Assembly (NCBI RefSeq): GCF_001580545.1
Contig: NZ_LRBG01000036.1
Coordinates: forward strand, 140,599 to 204,598
Direction: 5' to 3'
Origin: Paraburkholderia monticola
Lineage (GTDB): Bacteria; Pseudomonadota; Gammaproteobacteria; Burkholderiales; Burkholderiaceae
DNA: 64,000 nucleotides
Made by a program: the position numbers and the translations under genes. This document shows positions 8,622 to 17,434 of the stretch, piece by piece. How positions within the stretch are numbered: the stretch's first letter is position 1; each line of letters begins with the position of its first letter. Under the pieces are notes generated by a model. That model ran no database searches. It was not told the DNA's origin and worked only from the letters and a program-made list of their open reading frames with translations.

Positions 8622-9019
8622 TGCGGCAGTTTACACGAGTAGAACACGCCGATCGCTGATGGTCGAATAAAGTATTCGACCGCCTCTTGTCCAGGTGGAA
8701 GCGGGCATTGGCACCACTTCGGATCTGACTACGTCGCAACCCCTATTGCATGAAGGGCCGTCGGCACTGGCGGGGTAGGGCTCACGCGATCACCTATTCA
8801 GGTTATGTTCGGGCGTCATCGAATAACCTACGATGAGATCTAGGTTGCTACTGAACAGGCCGCCATATGACGAAGCCCGCGTCGGTTGGGTTTGAGGTTA
8901 TCAAACGCCGTCAGCCACAGAAAAACGTAGAAGCCGGGGGTGTCATGCGAAAGGGAAGTCACTACTCAAGCTATTGATGAGTAGCGCTCAACGATGGGCC
9001 ACGCTTAAGGAGCCGCGAC
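8622..9019. other. Intergenic region, no gene seen
   Basis: About 400 bases of lower coding character. No convincing reading frame was found on either strand. A small hairpin (CTACTCA and TGAGTAG arms, 8962-8984) lies about 35 bases upstream of the short frame at 9020. It could hold the promoter of the CBS-BON gene or be decayed sequence. Confidence 0.5.
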
Positions 9020-9289
9020 ATGAGCTACCCAAGCCGCGTCATATCCGTTCTAACCTGCTGCGTGTTCACGGGGATGGCCACCGCCGGATTTCAGTGCTGA
9101 ATTGCCGCGACCGGTACCGCCGAGTTCGAGGCCGGACTGGATGACTCCGCCCAGGTGCCCCATGCTTCAGGAAACACGCCGTTTCCGCGCTTCGACCCAG
9201 CGCGGATTCAGCTCGCTTCACAGCCGGCACTGGCTGACTCGATTGCCCTTTGCATTCCAGACCTCTATTGCTCACTCGAAGTCCGATAG
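9020..9289 (+). pseudogene. Possible small exported protein interrupted by an in-frame TGA
   Basis: An ATG preceded by AAGGAG begins MSYPSRVISVLTCCVFTGMA, a plausible signal peptide, but meets TGA at 9098-9100. The same frame then stays open for 62 more codons to TAG at 9287-9289, with no other stop. The simplest reading is a small secreted protein broken by one nonsense mutation. No homologue is recognised, so chance openness in GC-rich DNA is a real alternative. Translation from the ATG as it stands would give only a 26-residue peptide. Confidence 0.3.
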
Positions 9290-9322
9290 AGGACCCACCG
9301 CGACCACGCTGAAGGAGCATCG

Positions 9323-10015
9323 ATGCGCGCACACGACATCATGACTGCGTCCGTCGTCACCGCCACACCGAACATGACGATCCACGATGCGGCAACACTG
9401 TTGGTCGAAAATCATATCGGTAGCATGCCGGTCGTCGGCGAGAACGGACAGGTTGTCGGGATCGTCGGCGAACGCGATCTTCTGCATCGGGTAGAGAACG
9501 GCACCTGCCACAGGAAGCGCCAGTGGTGGCTCGAACTCCTGTTGTCGTCCCCCCGGGCTCAGGCCGCGAGGTATCTGAAGGAGCACGGGCGCGTCGTCGG
9601 CGACGTGATGTGCGAAGAGGTGATTTCGATTTCAGGGGATATGCCGCTCCAGCAGATCGTGGACCTCATGGAACGTCGACGTCTCGACAGCGTGCCAGTG
9701 CTGAAGGGCGGCAAGCTGATCGGAAATGTGAGTCGCTCGAACCTGATTCGCGCTCTCGCGCGGGTTGCTCCGATCGAGGAATCGGCTTCGCGCGATGATG
9801 CGAGCCTGCGCGACGCGATCGTCCTGGCAATGCACGGGCGGAGCTGGGGGGTGCCCAAACACGGCGTGCGCGTCGAGGACGGTGTCGCGCATCTATGGGG
9901 GGTGATCGAATCCGTGGAGGAAAAGCAGGCCATCCGCATTGCGGCTGAGAGCGTGCCGGGTGTCAAGCGTGTGGAGTACCACCTCGAATTTCCAAACGTG
10001 ATTCCGGCGCTGTAG
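9323..10015 (+). CDS. Tandem CBS domain protein with C-terminal BON domain
   Basis: 230 residues. Two CBS motifs (MRAHDIMTASVVTATPNMTIHDAATLL at 1-27 with VGIVGERDLLHRV; then VGDVMCEEVISISGDMPLQQIVDLM from about 91 with LIGNVSRSNLIRAL) form a Bateman module that usually binds adenine nucleotides. Residues 155-230 (LRDAIVLAMHGRSWGVPKHGVRVEDGVAHLWGVIESVEEKQAIRIAAESVPGVKRV) form a BON domain. CBS-BON proteins are common soluble stress-associated proteins of unknown target in Proteobacteria. GAAGGAG precedes the start. No obvious operon partner. Confidence 0.92.
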   Translation: MRAHDIMTASVVTATPNMTIHDAATLLVENHIGSMPVVGENGQVVGIVGERDLLHRVENGTCHRKRQWWLELLLSSPRAQAARYLKEHGRVVGDVMCEEVISISGDMPLQQIVDLMERRRLDSVPVLKGGKLIGNVSRSNLIRALARVAPIEESASRDDASLRDAIVLAMHGRSWGVPKHGVRVEDGVAHLWGVIESVEEKQAIRIAAESVPGVKRVEYHLEFPNVIPAL

Positions 10016-10070
10016 TCCGCACACGGTCGCAAAGCGGCGCAGCATTGCATCGGGCAGACGGCGGCTCGGC

Positions 10071-10088
10071 GGCGTTGCCTGCAACGCC
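10071..10088. terminator. Hairpin between convergent cbs-bon and luxR-type genes
   Basis: GGCGTTGC-CT-GCAACGCC, an 8-base perfect stem with a tiny loop, lies between two convergent genes. There is no U-tract, so it may aid bidirectional termination but is not a classic intrinsic terminator. Confidence 0.35.
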
Positions 10089-10103
10089 ACCGCCTGCGCT
10101 TCG

Positions 10104-10904
10104 CTATCTCAACTTGCCGAGCCACAGCGCGGTGAGCGTTGAGCGACTCCCGACGTTGAATTTGGTGTAGATCGACTTGATGTGGACATGCGTCGTGTTC
10201 GGACTCTGGTCGAGCTTCTGCGCAATCTGCTTTTCCGTGAGTCCGTCGAGCAGCGCCAGCAGCACCCTTCGCTCGGACGACGTCAGGGGAGCGTCGGCGA
10301 TAAGCAGGCCGTGGCTGAGCAGTTGCTGCCGGTAGTACCATCTCAGCCCATGCATCACGAAGCCCAGCAGCTCGAGATCCAACGCGGAGAAGCGGGGTGC
10401 ATGCACATCGCGAAACACGAAGAGATGAATCCGCACATCGTCGTTGAGCGAGCAACGCACCTGGATGCTGTCGCCGTGACCGACTTCGAGGTAGTGACGG
10501 CGATAGTGCTCACCTTCAAACCATTCGGTGGGCATCGCCTCGAAGAGCAGGTTGGCGCAGAACGCCTCGTTCCCCGACGCGGCGACGACATGTGAGGAGT
10601 CGACGTTGCCGGCCCAGAGCGTGTCGAACTGCTCCTGCACCGAAGCGACCATCGCGGGTACCGGATGCAGGAGCCGAACCAGGCGTGGACGCCAGCCGAA
10701 CAAAGGATCTTTTGGCGTGGGTGAAGGCAATCGCACCACTACGGCCCAAAGCGCATTCTGTGCCGTGACCATCGCACAGAGCGTGGTTAGCAAATGGGTC
10801 AGCGCGGCATCGCCTTCGCCTGCCGAGAACTCGGCCAGCCGATCCCACAGCGCAAAGACGTCATCGTGGACCGCTGGATTGGCGGAATTCGCGAATGGAT
10901 GCAT
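10104..10904 (-). CDS. LuxR-type transcriptional regulator
   Basis: 266 residues from the ATG after GGGGACAAC; an in-frame extension upstream has no good ribosome site. The C-terminus (about 200-266) is a LuxR/NarL helix-turn-helix: LTSSERRVLLALLDGLTEKQIAQKLDQSPNTTHVHIKSIYTKFNVGSRSTLTALWL. The N-terminal 190 residues match no domain I can name; no Asp-phosphorylation receiver is apparent, so it is probably a stand-alone regulator. It points away from the flavin monooxygenase gene at 11364. Confidence 0.85.
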   Translation of the reverse strand: MHPFANSANPAVHDDVFALWDRLAEFSAGEGDAALTHLLTTLCAMVTAQNALWAVVVRLPSPTPKDPLFGWRPRLVRLLHPVPAMVASVQEQFDTLWAGNVDSSHVVAASGNEAFCANLLFEAMPTEWFEGEHYRRHYLEVGHGDSIQVRCSLNDDVRIHLFVFRDVHAPRFSALDLELLGFVMHGLRWYYRQQLLSHGLLIADAPLTSSERRVLLALLDGLTEKQIAQKLDQSPNTTHVHIKSIYTKFNVGSRSTLTALWLGKLR

Positions 10905-11363
10905 GTTGTCCCCAAGAAGAATGCGCTTCTTAGACAGTACTTCTCTAAAGGTACTGATCTTTCTGTCCATCCACAGGCCAGGCTTAATACCGTAGCGAAT
11001 CCGCACCAGACAACGGTCCTTCGCGTGCGGTTCACGCCGGTCACGTCGTCGGGCAATGATCACTTTACGCCACGTCGGGCGGCCGATTCAGCCGGAGCAT
11101 CGTGAATATCGCTGCGCTACCTCATCTGAAGGATCGGCGACCTATACTTTTCACGAATATGTCGTGCAACGCTATTAGCGCCGATATTTCGTATGAGGAA
11201 CACTTCATGACCCGCAAGTAGATCGATTGCCGGGCGTTCCCTGAGCGAAATGAAATGTTCCATCGCGCGATCCGGGGATTCCGAAAGCGAGTGGCCGGAG
11301 GCGGCCGTACAGCACTCGGTCGCGGGGATCGAGAGTGAGGGACATTGTGCATATCCCACGTCC
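10905..11363. other. Divergent intergenic region, no gene seen
   Basis: About 460 bases separate the LuxR-type gene (minus) and the FMO-like gene (plus). No reading frame with coding character was accepted here. An in-frame extension of the FMO-like gene back to 11250 looks atypical and lacks a ribosome site. The region presumably holds both promoters. Confidence 0.45.
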
Positions 11364-12659
11364 ATGACCACACATTCGGATCTCGATCTGGTTATCGTCG
11401 GCGGTGGCATCGGCGGTGTCATCTGCTTGAAGTACGCCAAAGACGCTGGGCTCAAGACCGTGCTCCTGGAGCGCCGTGAGCGTATCGGCGGGCTGTGGCG
11501 CGATCTTCCTTCGTGGCAGGACATTCAGTTTCGCAAGGAAGACTGGACGCTCGGCAATGTCCCAGTGTCCGAAGAAAGGCAGCCGGGTATTCTGCGCAAC
11601 ATCGAAGCCTGGGTCGAACGGTTCGATCTCGTGCCTCAAATCGTCCTCAATGCACCGGTCACGAGCGCGCAGTCCTACGAAGGCGGTTGGCAAGTGGCAA
11701 CAGACGGAGCCTTGTATCGATCGAGGTGGCTCATCGCTGCCACCGGGGGACACAATCGCCCGGTCGTTCCGCAGGTCAAGCGGAATGATTCGTCGATCAC
11801 CGAATATCACTCGTTCGAGCTGCGCAATCCGGAAGAGTTGAAAGGCAAGCGCGTCACTGTCGTGGGCGGCGGCGCATCGGCATACGACCTGCTTGACTTG
11901 TGCTTCACATACGAGGCGAGCAGCATCGCGTGGGTCTATCGTTCCATCAAGTGGATGCGCCCGACGCGCCAGGTCAAATATCTCGGGACCGACATACGTC
12001 TGTTGGCGAAATACCAGATGCTTGGTCTTTCCACGAGCGCAATGAACCGTCGCATCAACGAGGACTTGCGGGCGAGGTACAAGAAAGCCGGAATCACGGA
12101 GATCATGCCGGAGGGCGACTTCGACATCCGTCGCGACCAGCTCATTCCGGGCCGGCCAGGCATGATCCGGGGCTTCCGCAGCATCGAGCGCCACCGCAGT
12201 GAAGTGCAGTCCGTCCACGGCAAGACGATTCGCCTCTCGAACGGTGAAGAGATCAGTTCGGACCTGTTGCTTTGGGGAACCGGATACGCCATGGAACTTG
12301 GCTATCTCGGGCTGGATTCGCTGACAAAGGCAAGGCGGCTGAATGAGATCTCCGCTCGCTGCTACTCCGTTTTTCGCTCGAGCGACGCCCCCAACCTTTT
12401 TCTGCTGGCACCCGGCGTGCTCGAGACAAATACCTCGACGCCCTGGGCCTACGCCCATGTGGCGAGGTCGATCATGTCCCACATCGCAGGCACCTCCGTC
12501 TTTGTGGACCCGCCGGTTCAGGATCTCACTAATCATTATGATCTGGTCAAGATGTTGGCTCTGCACGACCGGCAGAACTACCCGGTCGGGCTTTGGTACC
12601 TCAAGTATCTTTGGCTCGCGATGTTCCACCCAAAGGCGCGACCGATGCCCATCCCCTGA
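11364..12659 (+). CDS. Flavin-containing monooxygenase-like NAD(P)-binding oxidoreductase
   Basis: 431 residues. FAD-binding GGGIGG with the following ERRERIGGLWRD (about 12-45) and a second Rossmann motif VVGGGASAYDLLDL (about 160) for NADPH give the two-dinucleotide architecture of FMO/Baeyer-Villiger-type enzymes. The EYHSFELRN stretch is a weak counterpart of the FMO linker. ATGYAMELG (here WGTGYAMELGYLGL) near residue 300 is the usual late FAD motif. Substrate unknown. The start has no strong ribosome site, so an upstream start at 11250 cannot be excluded. Confidence 0.8.
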   Translation: MTTHSDLDLVIVGGGIGGVICLKYAKDAGLKTVLLERRERIGGLWRDLPSWQDIQFRKEDWTLGNVPVSEERQPGILRNIEAWVERFDLVPQIVLNAPVTSAQSYEGGWQVATDGALYRSRWLIAATGGHNRPVVPQVKRNDSSITEYHSFELRNPEELKGKRVTVVGGGASAYDLLDLCFTYEASSIAWVYRSIKWMRPTRQVKYLGTDIRLLAKYQMLGLSTSAMNRRINEDLRARYKKAGITEIMPEGDFDIRRDQLIPGRPGMIRGFRSIERHRSEVQSVHGKTIRLSNGEEISSDLLLWGTGYAMELGYLGLDSLTKARRLNEISARCYSVFRSSDAPNLFLLAPGVLETNTSTPWAYAHVARSIMSHIAGTSVFVDPPVQDLTNHYDLVKMLALHDRQNYPVGLWYLKYLWLAMFHPKARPMPIP

Positions 12660-12893
12660 ACTACACCGGTGGTCGTCGGCCGAGACATGGAGGCTACCCA
12701 ATGGGTTCGATTGCCATTTGTTCTCAAACCCGCGCCCTTACAGGTCGATCTCGACTTGCCCGCCGCTTCTCGGCAGGCGCCGAACACCGCGCGGTACGCA
12801 GCATTCTGGGCAACTGGCCTGACGGCCGTTGTCCCTCTCCAGTGACTTCAAATACCGTAGCAACACGAACGGCAAACCGAAGGGGCGTTGGAT

Positions 12894-13535
12894 ATGGCAC
12901 ACCAATCGAAGTCCGGGCTGACGTATGAGTCTGAATCTACGGGGCTGTTGATCGTCGATCCGTATAACGACTTCCTGTCGGAGGGCGGCAAGCTCTACGA
13001 ACTGAGCCGCTCGACCCTCGAAGCCAATGATGTCGTCGAACATATGCGGCAGGTGCTCGCCGCGGCTCGCGCGGCTGGCTTGCAGGTCTTTATCGCCCCC
13101 CACCATCGCTGGCGCGACGGTGATTTGCATAGTCATTGGAAGACGATTCCGCCGATTGGGGCCGCTGCCGACAAGAGCCGCGTTTTCGCCGACGGCACGT
13201 GGGGCGGCAGCTTTCACCCCGGTTTCGAGCCGCGCCCCGGTGAGGTCGTGGCCCAGGAACATTGGCTCTCGAGCGGATTCGCGAATACGGATCTCGACCT
13301 GCAACTGAAGAAGCACGGCGTGCGCAAGGTCATCGTGATCGGGATGCGGGCCAACACGTGTATCGAGTCCACCGTGCGCTTTGCCGCCGAACTCGGTTAC
13401 GAAGTCACGCTGGTGAAAGACGCGATCGGCAGCTTCGGTCACGCCGAGATGGACGCCACGCTCCAGTACAACATGCCGTCTTACGCAAACGCCATCGTCT
13501 CGACCGACGAGATCCTCGCAACACTGTCAGTCTGA
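12894..13535 (+). CDS. Isochorismatase-family cysteine hydrolase
   Basis: 213 residues. The catalytic triad of the family can be placed: Asp in LLIVDPYNDFL (about 20), Lys/Arg region around residues 100-120, and the nucleophilic Cys in IGMRANTCIESTVRFAAELGY (about 150). Enzymes of this group hydrolyse isochorismate, nicotinamide, N-carbamoyl compounds or similar amides. The presence of a large insert (GTWGGSFHPGFEPRPGEVVAQEHW) is normal for the amidase-like subgroup. The ATG was preferred to a TTG two codons upstream because of spacing from AGGGG. It is 234 bases downstream of the FMO-like gene and could be co-transcribed. Confidence 0.85.
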   Translation: MAHQSKSGLTYESESTGLLIVDPYNDFLSEGGKLYELSRSTLEANDVVEHMRQVLAAARAAGLQVFIAPHHRWRDGDLHSHWKTIPPIGAAADKSRVFADGTWGGSFHPGFEPRPGEVVAQEHWLSSGFANTDLDLQLKKHGVRKVIVIGMRANTCIESTVRFAAELGYEVTLVKDAIGSFGHAEMDATLQYNMPSYANAIVSTDEILATLSV

Positions 13536-13620
13536 GGGCCTTGAGATCGACGAACGTCGTCCGTACCCATCGCGGCACGTATTTTGCGTCCTGTCCAGAC
13601 CTGACAGCGAAGGGGAGGAC

Positions 13621-13797
13621 ATGATGACATTGGCCATTTATCTGATCGGTTGGCTGATCTTCGTTGGGGGCGTTGCGTGGGCTCTTATCAGCATGCACGT
13701 GGCCCAACACTACGTCTTGATCGCCGCGGTCATTCTGGTGGGCATCGGCGTTATCACGGGCGCGACGCACGCACGGAGTCGCGATCGTTCCTCATAG
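13621..13797 (+). CDS. Small two-helix membrane protein
   Basis: A 58-residue protein that begins with two consecutive ATG codons behind AGGGGAGG. It is almost entirely two hydrophobic helices: LAIYLIGWLIFVGGVAWALI (about 4-23) and HYVLIAAVILVGIGVITGA (about 29-47), with a basic tail THARSRDRSS. No function is known to me; the strong ribosome site and helix pattern support a real gene. Its last 44 bases overlap the 3' end of the GH13 gene on the other strand. Confidence 0.75.
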   Translation: MMTLAIYLIGWLIFVGGVAWALISMHVAQHYVLIAAVILVGIGVITGATHARSRDRSS

Positions 13798-15388
13798 GAG
13801 TCGAGGTTGGGGGACGAACAATCACGATGACACCCTCGCCGGCGGCAACCTGATTGTCGCCATCGACAAAGGCTTCACCGGTGCGCGAGATCACCGTCGA
13901 GAGCAACACGGAGCCGGAAGGCGACTGCACGGTCGCATCTTTGGCGCCCATGTTCAACGCGACGAAGAGTCGTTGATTGCGATATCGCCGTTCATAAGTC
14001 AGCACGTCGCCGTAGGCGGCGATGTTCTCTATTGCGCCGCACATTAGCGCGGTGTTGCTGCGCCGCAAGCTCAGCAGCCGGCGATAGAGCGTCAACATGC
14101 TCGACGGGTCGCCCTCCTGGTCGCGCACGCTCGTCGTCGTAGCAATCGGCAACCAGGGTCTGCCGTCCGTAAAGCCTGCATTTGGCAGCGAACTGTCCCA
14201 TTGCATTGGCGTGCGCTCGGGATCTCGCCCCTGACCAATGCCGGGTTGCCGAACCTCGGCAGGATCCTGAATTTGGTCTGGTGCGATATCGCCATCCGTC
14301 ATGCCGATTTCATCGCCGTAGTAAAGCGTCGGCGTTCCTCTGAGTGTCAGCAGAAGTACAGCGGCCACACACGCCTGTGCCATGCCCACGCGCGAGGCGA
14401 TGCGGGAATTGTCGTGGTTTCCGAGCACCCAGTTCGGCCAGGCGTGCTCGGGCAGGGCGTTGTCGTAGTCCCGGATCATGTTGGCGATTCCGGCAGCGTT
14501 CCATCTAGCATTGAGCAACTGAAAATTGAACGGCATGTCCGCGCCGTCGCCGTGCGCGCCGTAATATTTGAGCAATTGCGGAACAGGCAGGTAAATCTCG
14601 CCGATCAGCACGCGATCACCATATTCGTTCAGTGTGGCCCGCATCGAACGGACGATGTCATGCACTTCCGGCTGGTCTTCCGTGTAACTTTGCAATAGCC
14701 GATGATGGGCCGGCTCGCCCACCACATAGTTGGGATTCGCAGGGTTGTCGCGGTATTGCGCGTCCTTGATCAACAGCCACAGCACGTCGACGCGAAATCC
14801 GTCGACGCCGCGATCCAGCCAGAAGCGCAGAGCAACATCCATCGCGCGGCGAACTTGGGGGTTCCTCCAGTTCAGGTCGGGCTGTTCGGGCAGAAACGCG
14901 TGATAGTAGTACTGCCCCGTCAACGGGTCCCACTCCCACGCCGAGCCGCCCATACGGCTTAACCAGTTGTTCGGCGGTCCGCCATCGGGCGCGGGATCGC
15001 GCCACAGATACCAGTCCCGTTGCGGACTGTCCCGCGACGAGCGGCTTGCCTCGAACCACGGGTGCCGGTTCGACGAGTGATTCGGCACGAAGTCGAGCAG
15101 CACCTTGAGCCCAAGCCGATGGGCCTGGCCCATCAATTGCTCGAACTCGTCCAGAGTGCCGAATAGCGGGTCGATGCCGCAGTAATCTGTGACGTCGTAG
15201 CCAAAATCGGCCATGGGCGACGCATAGATCGGGGAGATCCACACTGCGTCAATCCCCAGCGTCGCAACATATTCGAGTCGCGCGCCGATACCGGGCAGAT
15301 CACCGACGCCGTCGCCGTTGCTGTCCTGAAACGAGCGGGGATAGATCTGGTAGATCACACTGCGTTGCCACCACGGCATCTGCGACAT
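13754..15388 (-). CDS. GH13 alpha-glucosidase-like enzyme
   Basis: 544 residues, the usual length for oligo-1,6-/alpha-glucosidases. Seen: start MPWWQRSVIYQIYPRSFQDSNGDGVGDLPGI, calcium-site DSNGDG-like loop, conserved region I DFVPNHSS, region II GFRVDVLW (nucleophile Asp, about 200), region III LIGEIY (acid/base Glu), and region IV LGNHDNSR (Asp). It hydrolyses or transfers alpha-glucosyl units from malto- or trehalose-type sugars in the cytoplasm; no signal peptide is seen. It is divergent, with a 48-base gap, from a second GH13 gene, suggesting a shared promoter region. Confidence 0.9.
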   Translation of the reverse strand: MSQMPWWQRSVIYQIYPRSFQDSNGDGVGDLPGIGARLEYVATLGIDAVWISPIYASPMADFGYDVTDYCGIDPLFGTLDEFEQLMGQAHRLGLKVLLDFVPNHSSNRHPWFEASRSSRDSPQRDWYLWRDPAPDGGPPNNWLSRMGGSAWEWDPLTGQYYYHAFLPEQPDLNWRNPQVRRAMDVALRFWLDRGVDGFRVDVLWLLIKDAQYRDNPANPNYVVGEPAHHRLLQSYTEDQPEVHDIVRSMRATLNEYGDRVLIGEIYLPVPQLLKYYGAHGDGADMPFNFQLLNARWNAAGIANMIRDYDNALPEHAWPNWVLGNHDNSRIASRVGMAQACVAAVLLLTLRGTPTLYYGDEIGMTDGDIAPDQIQDPAEVRQPGIGQGRDPERTPMQWDSSLPNAGFTDGRPWLPIATTTSVRDQEGDPSSMLTLYRRLLSLRRSNTALMCGAIENIAAYGDVLTYERRYRNQRLFVALNMGAKDATVQSPSGSVLLSTVISRTGEAFVDGDNQVAAGEGVIVIVRPPTSTPMRNDRDSVRASRP

Positions 15389-15436
15389 CGCCGTTCCTTT
15401 TCACGATTGTCTGTTTTGGCGTCACATGCGGATCCT

Positions 15437-17101
15437 ATGCTCAATGACCTCTGGTACAAGAACGCGATCATCTATTGCCTTTCGGTAGGCACGTTCATGG
15501 ACGCCAACGGCGACGGCGTCGGCGACTTCCAGGGTCTCATGCGCAGGCTTGACTATCTGCAGGGTCTCGGCATGACGACGATCTGGCTCATGCCCTTCCA
15601 TCCGTCGCCCGGACGCGATCACGGCTACGACGTCTGCGACTATTACAACGTAGATTCGAAGTACGGCACGCTCGGTGACTTCGCCGAATTCACCCACGCG
15701 TGTGCCCAGCGGGGTTTGCGCGTGATCATCGACCTCGTGGTCAATCACACGTCCGACCAGCACCCCTGGTTCGTGCAAGCACGCAGCGATCCCGAGTCGA
15801 AATATCGCGACTGGTATGTATGGTCAGATTACAAACCGCCCGATGCCGAACGCGGCGTCGCGTTTCCGGGTATTCAGAAGTCGACCTGGAGTTTCGACAA
15901 GCGGGCAAGACGTTGGTACTTTCATCGCTTCTATGATTTCCAACCGGACCTGAACACCTCGAATCCTCATGTGCAGGCTGAATTGCTGAAGATCATGGGC
16001 TTCTGGATTCAGCTTGGAGTTTCCGGATTCCGCATGGACGCGGTGCCATTTGTCATCGCGAAGAAGGGCCCCAAGGTACGCAGAACGGTCGAGCAATATG
16101 ACATGTTGCGGACCTTTCGCGAATCTCTGCAGTGGCGCGAGGGCGACGCGATCATTCTGGCGGAAGCCAATGTGCTGCCCGATACCGACCTTCAATACTT
16201 CGGCGACGCCGGCGAGCGCTTGCCAATGATGTTCAACTTCCAACTCAACCAGAACACGTTTTACACGCTCGCAACGGGCGACACGGCACCATTGAAGAAG
16301 GCGCTCCTTGCGACCAAACCGCGACCGCCGAGTGCGCAGTGGGGCGTATTTCTGCGCAATCACGACGAACTCGATCTGGGACGCCTGACGCCCGAGCAGC
16401 GTGCGATCGTGTTTGCCGCGTTCGCGCCGGACCCCGACATGCAGCTATATGGGCGTGGCATTCGCCGCAGACTTGCGCCAATGCTGTCGGGCGACCGACG
16501 CCGGCTCGAGCTTGCCTATAGCCTGATGATGAGTTTGCCGGGCACGCCCGTGTTCCGTTACGGCGACGAGATCGGCATGGGCGACGACCTGCGGCGGCCC
16601 GAGCGCGAATGTGCGCGCACGCCGATGCAATGGTCGAACGAGCCACAAGGTGGCTTCACCAAGCATCCAAAGCCGCCCGTCGCCACGATCTCGGACGGAG
16701 CTTACGGCTTCGAACGGGTCAACGTCGCGAAGCAGCGGCGCGATCCAGATTCGTTTCTCAACTGGATGGAGCGGATGATTCGCATGCGCCGGGAGGTGCC
16801 GGAGATTAGCTGGGGTGACTTCGAGGTGCTTCGCACCTCGCGAAACGACGTGCTCGCGCTGCGTTATGACTGGCGTAACAATTCGGTGCTGTTCCTGCAT
16901 AACTTCGGCGCCGAGGCGTGCACCGTCAAATTCCGCTGCGGCCGCAAGGATCTGGATGGCGAACCGCTGATCAATCTCCTCTCCGACGACCACAGCGCGG
17001 CAGCCGATGGCGGCCGCCACGCGGTGGTGCTCGAGCCGTTTGGATACCGGTGGTATCGCATCGGCGGCCTTGATTATCTGCTCAGGCGTACCGAGGCGTA
17101 G
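15437..17101 (+). CDS. GH13 trehalose synthase/amylase-like enzyme
   Basis: 554 residues. Starts MLNDLWYKNAIIYCLSVGTFMDANGDGVGDFQGL; conserved regions DLVVNHTSDQHPWF, GFRMDAVPF (nucleophile Asp), IILAEANV (acid/base Glu) and LRNHDEL (Asp) are all present. The NHTSDQHPWF/RNHDEL style and the ECARTPMQW motif resemble the trehalose synthase branch (maltose to trehalose isomerisation). There is no maltokinase fusion. An alternative is an alpha-glucosidase. With the divergent GH13 gene it suggests disaccharide or compatible-solute metabolism. It lies directly upstream of the rpoD paralogue but that gene has its own promoter. Confidence 0.85.
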   Translation: MLNDLWYKNAIIYCLSVGTFMDANGDGVGDFQGLMRRLDYLQGLGMTTIWLMPFHPSPGRDHGYDVCDYYNVDSKYGTLGDFAEFTHACAQRGLRVIIDLVVNHTSDQHPWFVQARSDPESKYRDWYVWSDYKPPDAERGVAFPGIQKSTWSFDKRARRWYFHRFYDFQPDLNTSNPHVQAELLKIMGFWIQLGVSGFRMDAVPFVIAKKGPKVRRTVEQYDMLRTFRESLQWREGDAIILAEANVLPDTDLQYFGDAGERLPMMFNFQLNQNTFYTLATGDTAPLKKALLATKPRPPSAQWGVFLRNHDELDLGRLTPEQRAIVFAAFAPDPDMQLYGRGIRRRLAPMLSGDRRRLELAYSLMMSLPGTPVFRYGDEIGMGDDLRRPERECARTPMQWSNEPQGGFTKHPKPPVATISDGAYGFERVNVAKQRRDPDSFLNWMERMIRMRREVPEISWGDFEVLRTSRNDVLALRYDWRNNSVLFLHNFGAEACTVKFRCGRKDLDGEPLINLLSDDHSAAADGGRHAVVLEPFGYRWYRIGGLDYLLRRTEA

Positions 17102-17211
17102 TCAGGCCGGGGGGAACGGATGCTTGTCCAGAAGCTTGCGTCGCGCGAAACGACCATCGGATGACGCTTGCGGCGCTGGTGCACGGCGACAGATGCCCCG
17201 ACCGCGTTCCT

Positions 17212-17240
17212 TTGTGCGACGCAGCAATTTGTGCTATAAT
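17212..17240 (+). promoter_or_regulatory. Sigma70 promoter of the rpoD paralogue
   Basis: A perfect -10 TATAAT (17235-17240) preceded by TGC (extended -10) sits 17 bases after TTGTGC (17212-17217) as the -35. The start of transcription would be near 17247, giving a leader of about 190 bases. The leader contains GC-rich complementary segments (GGCCCGC and GCGGGCT) that could form a stem. It lies in the 333-base non-coding gap before the gene. Confidence 0.7.
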
Positions 17241-17434
17241 TTTAGGCAGTGGTTTTCCTGCGCTGTTTTTCTTGCGCTGTTCCAACCGGCCCGCCGTGCA
17301 AGCGGGCTGCGTTCCTTGCTCGTTGCGAGCCTGCAATTCGTCCCTGCCTGCAGCCGTAAGTTTTCGTGGCTCATCGGTCGCAGCGTGGGGCGCCGATGCT
17401 CTCGCCATCGCCGGGCAAAACTCCAGGAGAAGAT

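Noticed and set aside
9098..9100. TGA as a selenocysteine codon
   Set aside because: No SECIS-like hairpin recognised right after the codon and no known selenoprotein family; a nonsense mutation or non-coding frame is simpler.
10071..10088. Strong intrinsic terminator between the convergent cbs-bon and luxR-type genes
   Set aside because: The stem is perfect but very short-looped and lacks a U-tract, so it is listed only as a weak hairpin.
11205..12701. 498-codon open frame on the minus strand across the FMO-like gene
   Set aside because: It is the antisense shadow of a gene with clear FAD and NADPH motifs; its translation is rich in Arg, His and Asp with no domain and no ribosome site.
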